DNA of 64,000 nt from Paenibacillus sp. Root52 (GTDB taxonomy: Bacteria > Bacillota > Bacilli > Paenibacillales > Paenibacillaceae): positions 311,086 through 375,085 of the forward strand of contig NZ_LMFO01000012.1 of assembly GCF_001426865.1 (NCBI RefSeq). Reading direction: 5' to 3'. Each line of letters opens with the position of its first letter. Position 1 is the stretch's first letter. This document shows, piece by piece, positions 43,256 through 52,549 of this stretch. Under the pieces are notes generated by a model. That model made no database searches. It saw only the letters and a list, made by a program, of their open reading frames with translations, and was not told where the DNA came from. The translations under genes and the position numbers were made by a program.

Positions 43256-43693
43256 ATGAGCGTAGCGGAAATGAACACGGTCGATATGGCCCAAGTGTTA
43301 ACGGGCGCATATGAATTAGGCGACATGATTAACCAATCTGCCGAAGTATCGGATTATTTATATTGGAAACAGCAAGTTGAGACAAACCCGGAGATTCAAG
43401 CCGGTATACGAAAGCTGAATGCCAAGAAAGAGCTATTCGAGGAAACCCAGCGCTTTGGACATTTTCATCCAGACTTCCATGCAGCCAAGGATCAGGTTAC
43501 AGCGTTGGAATTAGAATTAGAGGGTTTTGAGGCAGTGGCACGTTTCAAGCAGGCTGAGAAATCCCTGGACGACATGCTGCATCAGATGTCAGAGACGATT
43601 GCATATGCTGTGTCTACTACGATTAAAGTTCCAAGCAATGATCCGAATCCCAAAGGTGGTTGCGGAAGCGGCGGGAAGTGCAGCTGCGGTTAA
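43256..43693 (+). CDS. ylbF: YlbF family regulator (Y-complex subunit)
   Basis: This 145-residue helical protein matches YlbF by EETQRFGHFHPDFHAAKDQV, FEAVARFKQAEKSLDDML and a C-terminal CGSGGKCSCG cluster. In B. subtilis YlbF forms a complex with YmcA and YaaT that carries Fe-S clusters and promotes RNase Y-dependent mRNA maturation, competence and sporulation. The Cys tail is likely the cluster site. The ATG at 43256 follows AGGATGA; the ATG at 43247 overlaps that site. ylbG follows 75 bases later, the same order as in B. subtilis. Confidence 0.93.
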   Translation: MSVAEMNTVDMAQVLTGAYELGDMINQSAEVSDYLYWKQQVETNPEIQAGIRKLNAKKELFEETQRFGHFHPDFHAAKDQVTALELELEGFEAVARFKQAEKSLDDMLHQMSETIAYAVSTTIKVPSNDPNPKGGCGSGGKCSCG

Positions 43694-43768
43694 AATGACG
43701 TTTGATTTAATCCATTAGGCCGGATGCAGGAGCATCCGGTCTCCATGATCGAAAGGCGGGGGAAGAAG

Positions 43769-44032
43769 ATGTTTGCGGAAAGGACAGGATTCATTATATG
43801 GGTAAGTGATTTGAAAGCGGCTCGTAATTTAGAAAAGTATGGCACTGTTCATTACATCTCCCGTCGTATGCATTATGTTGTGATGTATGTTAATGCAGAA
43901 CGTGCTGAAGATACGATGAAAAATGTGAAACGACTTTCCTATGTGCGCAAAATTGAACGTTCCTATCGGAATGAGATCAAAACGGAGTACGCAAGTAAAA
44001 CGATGGACAAGACAAGTTATTACGGCATCTAA
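43769..44032 (+). CDS. ylbG: YlbG family protein (DUF2129)
   Basis: This 87-residue protein matches DUF2129/YlbG: FAERTGFIIWVSDLKAARNL, KYGTVHYISRRMHYVVMYVN, VRKIERSYRNEIKTEY. Its function is unknown; it always accompanies ylbF in Bacilli. The ATG follows GGGGGAAGAAG. In-frame codons from 43724 lie beyond that site and are not conserved in type. It probably shares a transcript with ylbF. Confidence 0.92.
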   Translation: MFAERTGFIIWVSDLKAARNLEKYGTVHYISRRMHYVVMYVNAERAEDTMKNVKRLSYVRKIERSYRNEIKTEYASKTMDKTSYYGI

Positions 44033-44092
44033 ATATCAATGTATGATCGCATAACAAACGATTATCCATGATTCATGGTGCATCAAGTATAT

Positions 44093-44121
44093 AGAGTGAC
44101 TCCTCGGAGTCGCTCTTTTAT
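44093..44121 (+). terminator. Rho-independent terminator of ylbFG
   Basis: GAGTGACTC pairs with GAGTCGCTC around CTCG, followed by TTTTATT. Confidence 0.8.
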
Positions 44122-44168
44122 TCAATTGACATCGTACATGTCTTGTGAAAAAAATCTTAACATATACC

Positions 44169-44197
44169 TTGAGCTTACGGGACTTATGTTGTAATAT
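44169..44197 (+). promoter_or_regulatory. Probable sigma-A promoter
   Basis: TTGAGC and TAATAT are 17 bases apart, 50 bases before the next gene. Confidence 0.5.
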
Positions 44198-44246
44198 ATT
44201 TGGTAATAAATAGATAGAAAGTCCTATCTGGTGGAGAGTGATTCCC

Positions 44247-44684
44247 ATGCGTGATAAGGTGATGCAACGTTGGAGCACCTACGAGCCGTTTTTCGTAGCT
44301 CTTGGAGACAAAAAAGTGGCAGACATCGTCATTACCCATCATGCCAAGATGCGGTATGCAGATCGCATTGAGCCCACACGTAATGATGATGACCATATTG
44401 CGGCATGGTTATGGGAGTGTCTGAAGCAGGATCGTATTACACCATACTACCGTAATGAGCAGGATGTATACCTCATTGATGAAGATTTGGTTGTTGTTGC
44501 TGAATTTTCCGAACTTGAAGGGGAATATGATATTGCCGGCAACCCACTTCACAAAATGATTGTGGTTACGTTTTTGGGTCGTATGTCAGAGACTATTGAG
44601 CTACGTGATTTGAAATCGTATTATTCGTGGCTAAGACATTCAAGACGAATGACTCTAGTCAAGAACAGTCGGAAGCATAAGTGA
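44247..44684 (+). CDS. Unknown protein with DUF4258/RelE-like features
   Basis: This 145-residue basic protein has ADIVITHHAKMRYADRIEP near residue 35, followed by a helix, then strands DVYLIDEDLVVVAEF and HKMIVVTFLGR. The His-Ala-x-x-Arg...Arg pattern with alternating strands recalls DUF4258 or RelE-type folds, but no antitoxin gene is next to it and I cannot confirm the family. The C-terminus is Arg/Lys-rich (LRHSRRMTLVKNSRKHK). The ATG at 44247 lies ten bases after GGAG. It has its own promoter and terminator. Confidence 0.75.
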   Translation: MRDKVMQRWSTYEPFFVALGDKKVADIVITHHAKMRYADRIEPTRNDDDHIAAWLWECLKQDRITPYYRNEQDVYLIDEDLVVVAEFSELEGEYDIAGNPLHKMIVVTFLGRMSETIELRDLKSYYSWLRHSRRMTLVKNSRKHK

Positions 44685-44730
44685 TATCGGGAGATCTCAC
44701 ATTTTCTTAAATGATAGATTCAGGCTACAT

Positions 44731-44758
44731 GGCATGCAGACAAGCTGCATGCTTTTTT
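44731..44758 (+). terminator. Rho-independent terminator
   Basis: GCATGCA pairs with TGCATGC, followed by six T residues. It closes the gene at 44247. Confidence 0.85.
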
Positions 44759-44815
44759 GTTGGAATTCGCGAAATCGGATACAATGAGGTAAGTGTACAG
44801 AAGAGGGGCGAAGAT

Positions 44816-45724
44816 ATGAATTTCCATCAATTACACATTTTCTATACGGTTGCCGAGAAGGGAAGCTTCTCTGCGGCTGCTCAGGCGTTACATATGACTC
44901 AACCTGCAGTGACGATGCAGATTCAGTCGCTGGAGGATTACTTTGGCACCAAACTACTGCACCGTTCCACCAAAAAAATAGAATTATCTGAGGCGGGAAT
45001 GACATTACTCCCTCATGCGAAACGAAGTGTTGAATTGGTTAGACACACAGATGAAGCGATGTCTGCATTCACTAAAAAGCTTCAGGGGAGATTACAGCTC
45101 GGAGCTAGCTTGACGATTGGAGAGTATGTGTTACCTCGAATGCTGGGACCTTTTGCTCGTCAATATCCCGATATTTCAATCGTGATGAAAGTCATGAATA
45201 CATCACAAATTATGGACGAGATTCTGAAGCACCAGTTAAACTTTGGCTTGATTGAAGCGCCTATTCATCATCCAGATATGATCGTAGAGCCTGTTATGCG
45301 GGATGAGCTGAAGCTAATCGTTCCAGCGGGTCATGCCCTTGCTCAGCGGGGTGAGGTAGAGCTGGAAGAAGTGATGTCATATCCATTTGTGTTGCGTGAG
45401 AAGGGTTCAGGAACAAGGCAAGTGATGGAGGATCAGCTGCAAAAAAGAAAAATAGACCCTCAGGATATGAACGTAGTCATGGAGCTCGGCAGTACAGGTG
45501 CGGTAAAATCAGCCGTTGAGGCTGGTGTGGGCATAACGATGTTATCACCGTCATCTGTTCAACACGAAATTGCGCTTGGTCTGGTTCATATCGTTGATAT
45601 TCGTGGGCTGGAATTCAAACGTCAATTCTATGCGATTCATCTCAAATCTTCGTTGCTGCCCTTATCAGCGGTAGCTTTTCTAAACTATTTGCGTGAGCAG
45701 GAGCAGGTCGAGTTACAACAATAA
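44816..45724 (+). CDS. LysR-family transcriptional regulator
   Basis: This 302-residue regulator has the LysR helix-turn-helix in its first 60 residues (LHIFYTVAEKGSFSAAAQAL, MTQPAVTMQIQSLED), then the substrate-binding domain with LQLGASLTIGEYVLP, LIEAPIHHPDMI, LKLIVPAGHAL and VEAGVGITMLS. It resembles the CysL/YwfK and CbbR group. The effector is unknown. The ATG at 44816 follows GAGGGGCGAAG. Longer frames would span a terminator and are wrong. The next gene starts 31 bases on, so they may be co-transcribed. Confidence 0.9.
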   Translation: MNFHQLHIFYTVAEKGSFSAAAQALHMTQPAVTMQIQSLEDYFGTKLLHRSTKKIELSEAGMTLLPHAKRSVELVRHTDEAMSAFTKKLQGRLQLGASLTIGEYVLPRMLGPFARQYPDISIVMKVMNTSQIMDEILKHQLNFGLIEAPIHHPDMIVEPVMRDELKLIVPAGHALAQRGEVELEEVMSYPFVLREKGSGTRQVMEDQLQKRKIDPQDMNVVMELGSTGAVKSAVEAGVGITMLSPSSVQHEIALGLVHIVDIRGLEFKRQFYAIHLKSSLLPLSAVAFLNYLREQEQVELQQ

Positions 45725-45754
45725 TTCAAGCCATATCGAAGGGAGTCGTTCTTG

Positions 45755-46624
45755 ATGAATCAGCCTAACGGACGTTGCGATCTTCATACACATAGCCAAG
45801 CTTCTGACGGAATGCAATCACCCGCCGCGAATGTGGAGCTTGCTAAACAAAAAGGTTTAGCGGCAATGGCACTCACAGATCATGATACGGTGGCCGGTGT
45901 TGCTGAAGCACTACGTACAGGTGAAGAAATGGGAATCGAGGTTGTTGCTGGCGTTGAAATTAGTACTCGTGCGGGTGGAAAAGACATCCACGTGCTTGGC
46001 TATTATGTAGATATTGAGGATAAGACGTTTCTGGAACGCTTGCGAAACTTAAGGGAAGCCCGTGAGGAGCGCAACCATCGGATTATTGCTAAGCTGCAAG
46101 AGCTTGGGCTCGCTATTAACTGGCAGGAAGTAATTGAAGGACTCGGACGACCACTGGAGCCGGATGAGAGTATTGGCAGACCACATGTGGCTGATGTACT
46201 AGTAAGTAAAGGATATGCGACGGATATGCGAGATGCATTTGATCGTTATCTAGCAGAAGGAAAGCCCGGATTTGTGTCAGTTCCCCGGGTGGCTCCAGAG
46301 GAGGCGTGCCGATGGATTCGGGAGGCAGGCGGAGCTGCTGTTATAGCGCATCCTGGTTTGTATGGGAATGACGAGCTTGTTCGAGAGATCATTCAGAACT
46401 CGAAACCCGACGGCATTGAGGTGTTCCATGCGGATCATGATTTGGCAGAGGAGCGCAAGTATGCTGACCTTGCCCTAGAATTTGGCTTGATTCAGACCGG
46501 AGGGTCGGATTATCACGGTGTGAGACAAGGTGTGGTTTTCCATGGCGATCTTGGCAGCAAGTCAGTCGCAGTTGACGTGTTGCAGAGCTTGCAAATAGCA
46601 GCGAGGCGCAATAGGGAGTCTTGA
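45755..46624 (+). CDS. PHP-domain phosphoesterase
   Basis: This 289-residue protein is a stand-alone PHP domain: DLHTHSQASDG, ALTDHDTVAGV, GVEIST, VIAHPG and GSDYHG carry the metal ligands. It resembles YciV/RNase AM-type enzymes that remove phosphates or nucleotides from 5' RNA ends or from 3',5'-bisphosphates, though activity varies in this group. The ATG at 45755 follows GGGAG. It lies downstream of the LysR gene and is probably part of the same transcript. Confidence 0.9.
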   Translation: MNQPNGRCDLHTHSQASDGMQSPAANVELAKQKGLAAMALTDHDTVAGVAEALRTGEEMGIEVVAGVEISTRAGGKDIHVLGYYVDIEDKTFLERLRNLREAREERNHRIIAKLQELGLAINWQEVIEGLGRPLEPDESIGRPHVADVLVSKGYATDMRDAFDRYLAEGKPGFVSVPRVAPEEACRWIREAGGAAVIAHPGLYGNDELVREIIQNSKPDGIEVFHADHDLAEERKYADLALEFGLIQTGGSDYHGVRQGVVFHGDLGSKSVAVDVLQSLQIAARRNRES

Positions 46625-46712
46625 TCGTTGGTTAGAGAAGAGAGCCTAAGAACAACGTAGAAATGATTTCTCTTTTCCGAAGATGGGTAGTCAGGTTAAA
46701 TAATCATTGTAG

Positions 46713-46758
46713 GGCATGTGAACATGAGGGGGTAACCCATCGTGCTCACATGTTTTTT
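46713..46758 (+). terminator. Rho-independent terminator
   Basis: GCATGTGA pairs with TCACATGT, with an inner GGG/CCC stem, followed by six T residues. Confidence 0.8.
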
Positions 46759-46769
46759 GAATTATAAAA

Positions 46770-47216
46770 TTATGTGATTGAGTAATTCACCCATGCACCA
46801 CGCGTTGCTCCAAGACGTTCGAATAATTGCTGCGCGCGTACATTGGTTTCTGCTGTGATCCAGGACATATAAGGGCACCCGTGTTCACGCGTATATTGCT
46901 GACACTGTTCGAATAATTTAGTTTCAACTTCGCTGTCTCGGAATGCTTCTACCACAAAAAGATCATTCATAATCGCTACACGTTCTGCTTTCATTGTGCT
47001 GTAGGTAAAATATAATGTGGAGAATCCAATCAGTTGATTATCTTGCTCCGCCACGAATTGAACCCCGATCTGATGATTGAGCAGGTTGTTGATCAATAGG
47101 TGGATAGCTTCGTCACCAGGCCAAAGGTTGTTATAAAATCCTACTACATATTCATGCATAAGTGCAGTAAGTGGGATTAAATCCTCAGGTTGGGTAGTTC
47201 GAATAATAACAGTCAT
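46770..47216 (-). CDS. GNAT family N-acetyltransferase
   Basis: This 148-residue protein is one GNAT domain: IIRTTQPEDLIPLTALMHEYV, VAEQDNQLIGFSTL, VAIMNDLFVVEAFRDSEVE, and the final MSWITAETNVRAQQLFERLGA. The acetyl-CoA loop is less clear than usual (RDSEVETKLF where RxxGxG/A is expected). The substrate is unknown. The ATG follows AGAAGG. It stands alone between convergent and tail-to-head neighbours. Confidence 0.88.
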   Translation of the reverse strand: MTVIIRTTQPEDLIPLTALMHEYVVGFYNNLWPGDEAIHLLINNLLNHQIGVQFVAEQDNQLIGFSTLYFTYSTMKAERVAIMNDLFVVEAFRDSEVETKLFEQCQQYTREHGCPYMSWITAETNVRAQQLFERLGATRGAWVNYSIT

Positions 47217-47334
47217 GTAATAACCTTCTTTTCGATAAGGTAATAAAATATTAATTGAATTATAATACTGTTTATTGAATAAAAATGCAATACTGCATAT
47301 GGGGATTGATACGTAAGCCCGTCTATTCCCGAAA

Positions 47335-47372
47335 AATTAAAATCCCCTAACCATGCGATGGTCAGGGGATTA
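47335..47372 (-). terminator. Rho-independent terminator of rqcH
   Basis: AATCCCCT-ACCAT pairs with ATGGT-AGGGGATT. On the minus strand it is followed by TTAATTTTTC. Confidence 0.8.
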
Positions 47373-47411
47373 CTTGTCTTTATTTACACTCAGTTTAGGA
47401 TGAGAAATGAT

Positions 47412-49178
47412 TTATCCATTTTTGATGGTGGAAGGCAGACTTTTGATCAGTTCCTCATTGGGTGTAACAAACAAGGTTTTCTGATGATCATAGATGACAA
47501 AACCAGGTTTGGCACCGCTTGGTTTACGCACATGGCGGATAAATGTGTAATCCACAGGTACGCTGCTGGACTCTTTGGCTTGACTGAAATAGGCTGCAAG
47601 CTGTGCGGCTTCTTCCAATGTAGCTTCGCCAAAGTCGGTGCTGCGGATGACGACATGTGATCCCGGGATGTCTTTTGTGTGCAGCCACGTATCATTAGCG
47701 GATGCAAGGCGGTTCGTCACATATTCATTCTGCAAATTGTTCTTACCTACAAGAATATCAATCCCCTCTGAGGAGGTGAACTGATGCACAGTAGGACGAT
47801 CATTTTTCTTTTTCTTTTTGCCCTTTTTGTTACGGTCACGAAGGTACCCCTGTTGCACAAGCTCATCTCGAATTTCTTCAATGTCGTTCATGGATGCGAT
47901 GGATAGCTGTTGCAGCAGGTTGTCGAGATAAGCAATCTCGTCTTTCGTTTTTCCAAGCTGATCATGAATGACAGCTAGACTATTCTTGTACTTGTTATAC
48001 CGCTTGAAATAACGCTGGGCGTTATCGGACGGCGTAAGTAACGGGTCAAGCTGGATCGTAATGGTTGCTTGATCTTCATCATAGAAATTAACAAGCTGAG
48101 CCGTTTTGTCGCCTTTGTTAACTTGGTGCAGCGAGGCAAATAGAAGCTCTCCCCACAATCTGAACTTGTCCGCATCATCCGCTTCTAGTAAATCCTTATT
48201 CAGGTTGTCCAACTTTTTGATATTTTTACTTCGTTCGTTTTGCAGGAAGCGGAGCAAGTCACTTACTCTTTGCTTTACGGTATCCCGTTCGGCTTTATCT
48301 CCGTAGTAATCTTCCATACATTTGCTGATCGTGTCGTACGTCTTCTCGCCATCTTGAATGCTCTGAAGCTGGATGGCAGAGAAGATCATTTTGCCCTTGG
48401 CATTCATGCCAGTGACAGGGGTGTAGGCATTGTTCTTAACGAGTCCCATCAGGGATTCAAAAGTATTCCAGAGCGCTTCCGCCTCGATGCGGTGCTCACC
48501 CTCAGTTGAAGTTAGCTTTTCACTGTCAGCAGCAACTGCCCGAGCAGTAATCTCACCTGCAATTAGCGGACTAAGACCGCTAAACGCATTCACGAGCCAG
48601 CGTGAAGCATCCTCTTCGGCAGTGGTGTAGCTGTTCTCGAACTCCGTTTTACTTATTTCAAGCGGATTGCTCTTATGTTGTTCTGGCGGTGCAGTATACG
48701 AGAAACCAGGCATGACCACCCGGTAACTGCTGATGGACGGAGTGACATGATGAATACCGTCTAAAATAGTTTCGGTGATGGGATCAAGCAAAATAATATT
48801 ACTGTGCCTTCCCATAAGTTCAATGATGATGCGTTTTACTGAAACATCACCCAATTCGTCGCGTTGCCGCACATCGATATGGATGATACGCTCCATGCCG
48901 ATCTGACGAATGTTCTCTATAATTGCCCCTTCACAATGTTTACGAAGCAACATACAGAACATCGGTGCTTCCGTGGGATTCAGAAATGTCTTTTCTGTAT
49001 AATGCACGCGGGGATAGGTTGGACTTGCTGATACAAGCAGTTTACTGTTACCGCGCTGAGCACGTAGGGTGAGCACGACATCATGACCATTAGGCTGATG
49101 GATCTTACTAATACGTCCACCGATACAACCTTGCAGTTCATGAACAATGGCTCGGGTTACAATGCCGTCGAGTGCCAT
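47412..49178 (-). CDS. rqcH: Ribosome-associated quality control protein RqcH (NFACT family)
   Basis: This 588-residue protein matches YloA/RqcH. The NFACT-N domain starts with MALDGIVTRAIVHEL and ISKIHQPN, followed by VKRIIIELMGRHSNIILLD. A long helical coiled-coil middle follows (residues 290-440). The NFACT-R domain shows SSEGIDILVGKNNLQNE, NDTWLHTKDIPGSHVVIR and a Lys-rich insertion. RqcH binds split 50S subunits and adds Ala tails to stalled chains. The ATG at 49178 lies eight bases after GAGGAAG. It is divergent from the Ca2+ ATPase gene, as yloA and yloB neighbour each other in B. subtilis. Confidence 0.95.
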   Translation of the reverse strand: MALDGIVTRAIVHELQGCIGGRISKIHQPNGHDVVLTLRAQRGNSKLLVSASPTYPRVHYTEKTFLNPTEAPMFCMLLRKHCEGAIIENIRQIGMERIIHIDVRQRDELGDVSVKRIIIELMGRHSNIILLDPITETILDGIHHVTPSISSYRVVMPGFSYTAPPEQHKSNPLEISKTEFENSYTTAEEDASRWLVNAFSGLSPLIAGEITARAVAADSEKLTSTEGEHRIEAEALWNTFESLMGLVKNNAYTPVTGMNAKGKMIFSAIQLQSIQDGEKTYDTISKCMEDYYGDKAERDTVKQRVSDLLRFLQNERSKNIKKLDNLNKDLLEADDADKFRLWGELLFASLHQVNKGDKTAQLVNFYDEDQATITIQLDPLLTPSDNAQRYFKRYNKYKNSLAVIHDQLGKTKDEIAYLDNLLQQLSIASMNDIEEIRDELVQQGYLRDRNKKGKKKKKNDRPTVHQFTSSEGIDILVGKNNLQNEYVTNRLASANDTWLHTKDIPGSHVVIRSTDFGEATLEEAAQLAAYFSQAKESSSVPVDYTFIRHVRKPSGAKPGFVIYDHQKTLFVTPNEELIKSLPSTIKNG

Positions 49179-49568
49179 TTTCTCCACTTCCTCTCTATCG
49201 AGCGTCTGACTTCATGCCAGAGGCTACATCTATAAGTGTGTGTTCAAAAAGACCGATTTTTGAACTACTTCTTTAACTGAAACGAGCAACCGGGCTATGT
49301 ATACAAAAGATAGGGCGGTTGTAGTTTTGCTGTTACTTACCTATGGAACGCTAAACTCGATTGCGTATATAACCACAGACTTTTATTTTAGCCTATTATG
49401 CCCCTTAGGGAAAGGATTCACCTTCCGTGTGCTAATCAAGGCCCTGTCCGAATACATATAGATTAGGTAGTTTGTCCGGCATAGTGTACAGCCTGTCGAC
49501 CAGCGCGCCGGTGAAGCATGTGAGCTAGTTTTGCAGATGAAATACAGACTGGGAGGGAACCAAGAAGC
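49179..49568. other. Divergent intergenic region between rqcH and the Ca2+ ATPase gene
   Basis: About 390 bases hold no gene. They contain the repeat remnant at 49238-49272 and small inverted pieces such as CCCCTTAGGG near 49400. Promoters for both genes must lie here, but none is close to consensus. A manganese riboswitch was looked for and not found. Confidence 0.5.
49238..49272 (+). repeat. Terminal remnant of the palindrome-ended repeat
   Basis: GTGTTCAAAAAGACCG matches the left end of the full copy (GTGTTCAAAAAGGTCG), and directly after it TTTTTGAACTACTTCT matches the right end (TTTTTGAACAACCTCT). The whole interior is missing, leaving both ends fused. Confidence 0.6.
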
Positions 49569-52379
49569 ATGGAACATACCAAGTGGCATCAGCTAAGTGA
49601 TGAAGAGTTACGTAATACTCTTGGCGTTAGCCCGCAGGAGGGATTAACGGACGAAGCTGTAACAGAGAAGAGGAAAGTTGCCGGTTCAAACGAACTGAGC
49701 GAAGGAAAACGCATATCTCCAATCACATTATTGCTGAATCAGTTTAAGGATTTTATGGTACTGGTGTTGATGGGAGCGACGCTGGTATCCGGACTGCTTG
49801 GGGAGTATCTGGACGCGGTAACAATTGTAGCCATTATTGTACTCAACGCTATTCTAGGGTTTGTACAGGAATTTCGGGCGGAGCGATCTCTTCGTGCCTT
49901 GAAGCAATTATCAGCTCCTGCCGCTAAAGTACTTCGATCAGGACAAGAGATTCAGGTTGCGGCTAAACTGCTTGTGCCTGGTGATATTGTGCTGGTTGAA
50001 AGTGGGGATCGTATTCCTGCCGATGTGCGCTGGCTGGAAACGAACAGCCTGGATGTGGAAGAATCCGCTCTGACTGGTGAATCCGTACCTGTAAGCAAGC
50101 ATTGTATGCCTATTGCCGCTGATGATGTGCCCTTGGGAGATCAGAAGAACATCGGATTCATGGGAACGATGGTTACACGCGGAACGGCACGCGGTGTTGT
50201 TATTCGTACAGGTATGGATACCGAGATGGGCAAAATCGCTGATCTGATCCAAAATACCGATGAACAAGAAACACCACTACAGCACAGGCTTGAACAGTTG
50301 GGGAAAATACTGATTTTCGTAGCACTCGGGCTCACCGTCATGGTTGTCGTTGCAGGTATTCTTCATGGACAACCAGCTGTAGGTATGTTTCTCGCTGGGG
50401 TCAGCCTTGCGGTTGCCGCAATTCCAGAAGGATTGCCCGCAATTGTTACCATTGCTTTGGCGTTAGGTGTGCAGCGTATGATCAAGCGAAAAGCCATCGT
50501 GCGGAAATTGCCATCTGTCGAAACGTTAGGCTGCGCATCAGTCATATGTTCAGATAAGACAGGTACACTCACCCAAAACAAAATGACGGTGACAGATGTC
50601 TGGTTAGAAGGCCGCGGAATTAAGGTAACCGGGGATGGGTATTCGCCAGAAGGACAGATGCTTGAGCATGGACGTCCTGTTGATCTGAAGAGTGACCAGA
50701 CGTTGCGACGCCTATTGCAGATCAGTGCTCTTTGTAATAACGCCAGTATTGTTGAGAATAGAGGAGAAGAGCTTCGGAATAAGAAAAAAGGCAAAGATTC
50801 GAAGAAAGATTCCGACCAAGGTGTGGTTTGGGAACTGAAAGGTGACCCGACAGAGGGCGCACTAGTTACGCTGGCTTCCAAAATGGGACTTACACCTAAC
50901 GGGCTCAAAGAATTATACGCACGTCAGCAAGAGTTCCCATTCGATTCTGATCGGAAGCGTATGTCTGTCCTTGTTCATCATCAGGGAGGACGAATGATCT
51001 ACACCAAGGGTGCTCCTGATGTCCTGATTGGACAATGTAACTACATCTTATGGGAGGGTAAAGTAGTACCCTTCACAGGAACCTTACGACAGAAGGTCAT
51101 GGCTGCGAACGAAAATATGGCTGCATCAGCACTTCGAGTGCTTGGGATGGCTTATCGTGATGTACGACCAGAAGAAAGAGTCGAAGATGAGAACACTGCG
51201 GAGAGCCAGCTTGTGTTTGTTGGCTTAGCAGGCATGATTGATCCACCGCGCCGTGAAGTTAGGGATGCTATTGCAACCTGCCGCAGAGCAGGTATACGAA
51301 CCGTGATGATTACGGGTGATCATGGCACCACCGCTGAAGCAATTGCACAACAACTCGGTATTCTGCCGCGAGGAGGAAAGTCATTAAGTGGACTTCAGTT
51401 AGCGGGCATGGCGGATGAAGAACTGGATAAACATGTTGAGGGGATTTATGTCTTCTCAAGGGTTTCTCCTGAGCATAAATTACGAATAGTCAAATCGCTA
51501 CAAAGGAAAGGGCATGTCGTTGCGATGACGGGGGATGGCGTTAATGACGCTCCAGCCATCAAAGCAGCAGATATCGGCATCGCGATGGGGATTACCGGCA
51601 CCGATGTAACGAAAGAAGCGTCTGCCCTAATTTTGAGTGACGATAACTTCTCAACTATTGTAGCTGCTATTGAAGAAGGGCGTAACATCTATGAGAACAT
51701 TCGTAAATTTATTCGTTACTTACTTGCCTCCAATGTGGGTGAGATATTGACCATGTTCTTCGCAATGATGATGGGCTTGCCTTTGCCACTCGTACCGATC
51801 CAGATTTTATGGGTCAATCTCGTGACGGATGGTCTTCCGGCTATGGCGCTGGGCGTGGATCAGCCAGAGAAGGATCTCATGGAACACAAGCCACGTGGTG
51901 CGAAGGAAAATATTTTTGCCCGTAGATTGGGCTGGAAAATTATAAGTCGTGGTGTCCTGATCGGTTTATGTACGCTGGGCGCTTTCTGGCTTACCTTACA
52001 AGCGGCTCCGGATCATCCGGGTCAACTGATCAAAGCGCAGTCTGTGGCTTTTGCGACGTTGGTTCTGGCTCAACTGATCCATGTGTTTGACTGCCGGAGT
52101 TCACGTTCTATTTTTCATCGGAATCCGCTCCAAAACAAATATTTGGTTCTTGCCGTCATTTCATCTGTCGTGCTGATGCTGATTGTAATGTACGTAGAGC
52201 CGTTGCAACCGATCTTCAAAACTGTACCGCTCGGCTTGCGTGAATGGGCGATCTGTATCGTTGCTGCCGGAATTCCTACGTTCCTTATGGGAGCAGGCAG
52301 CGTGTGGGGAGGCCGTCGCAACCGTCGCCGTATGGGGCCAGGGCGTTTCGTTCCGAAAAGTACAAAGTTTTCTGCATAA
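49569..52379 (+). CDS. yloB: P-type Ca2+-transporting ATPase (YloB-like)
   Basis: This 936-residue P2A ATPase should pump Ca2+ out of the cell. It has the TGES loop, the phosphorylated Asp329 in SDKTGTLTQNK, the KGAPD nucleotide-binding motif, TGDGVNDAPAIKAADIG, and ten membrane segments. Ca2+-binding helices show AIPEGLPAIVTIALALG (M4), ASNVGEIL (M5) and WVNLVTDGLPAMALG (M6), as in SERCA/PMR1-type pumps. It has a basic C-terminus (GRRNRRRMG). The start follows GGGAGGG. A second Ca2+ exporter, the CAX antiporter, is coded at 34622-35692. Confidence 0.95.
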   Translation: MEHTKWHQLSDEELRNTLGVSPQEGLTDEAVTEKRKVAGSNELSEGKRISPITLLLNQFKDFMVLVLMGATLVSGLLGEYLDAVTIVAIIVLNAILGFVQEFRAERSLRALKQLSAPAAKVLRSGQEIQVAAKLLVPGDIVLVESGDRIPADVRWLETNSLDVEESALTGESVPVSKHCMPIAADDVPLGDQKNIGFMGTMVTRGTARGVVIRTGMDTEMGKIADLIQNTDEQETPLQHRLEQLGKILIFVALGLTVMVVVAGILHGQPAVGMFLAGVSLAVAAIPEGLPAIVTIALALGVQRMIKRKAIVRKLPSVETLGCASVICSDKTGTLTQNKMTVTDVWLEGRGIKVTGDGYSPEGQMLEHGRPVDLKSDQTLRRLLQISALCNNASIVENRGEELRNKKKGKDSKKDSDQGVVWELKGDPTEGALVTLASKMGLTPNGLKELYARQQEFPFDSDRKRMSVLVHHQGGRMIYTKGAPDVLIGQCNYILWEGKVVPFTGTLRQKVMAANENMAASALRVLGMAYRDVRPEERVEDENTAESQLVFVGLAGMIDPPRREVRDAIATCRRAGIRTVMITGDHGTTAEAIAQQLGILPRGGKSLSGLQLAGMADEELDKHVEGIYVFSRVSPEHKLRIVKSLQRKGHVVAMTGDGVNDAPAIKAADIGIAMGITGTDVTKEASALILSDDNFSTIVAAIEEGRNIYENIRKFIRYLLASNVGEILTMFFAMMMGLPLPLVPIQILWVNLVTDGLPAMALGVDQPEKDLMEHKPRGAKENIFARRLGWKIISRGVLIGLCTLGAFWLTLQAAPDHPGQLIKAQSVAFATLVLAQLIHVFDCRSSRSIFHRNPLQNKYLVLAVISSVVLMLIVMYVEPLQPIFKTVPLGLREWAICIVAAGIPTFLMGAGSVWGGRRNRRRMGPGRFVPKSTKFSA

Positions 52380-52411
52380 AATCAATACCTTTTACTTCCC
52401 ATTTTCGTTAT

Positions 52412-52470
52412 GCTATCCTCAAAATGCGTCGAAGCAAACGGCTTCGCCATTTTGCAGGATAGCTTTTTTT
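52412..52470 (+). terminator. Long-stem terminator of the Ca2+ ATPase gene
   Basis: GCTATCCT-CAAAATG-CGAAGC pairs with GGCTTCG-CATTTTG-AGGATAGC, followed by seven T residues. The long stem is unusually strong. Confidence 0.9.
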
Positions 52471-52549
52471 GGAAGCGGAGCTTCATCTCTTCTTCCAGTC
52501 ATGAGAGCCTGACTTTTCAAAAAAAACATAACTTGAAATGAATAAACGC

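Noticed and set aside
49188..49568. Possible manganese (yybP-ykoY) riboswitch before the P-type ATPase gene
   Set aside because: The ATPase is of the Ca2+ type and I could not find the conserved paired core of that riboswitch.
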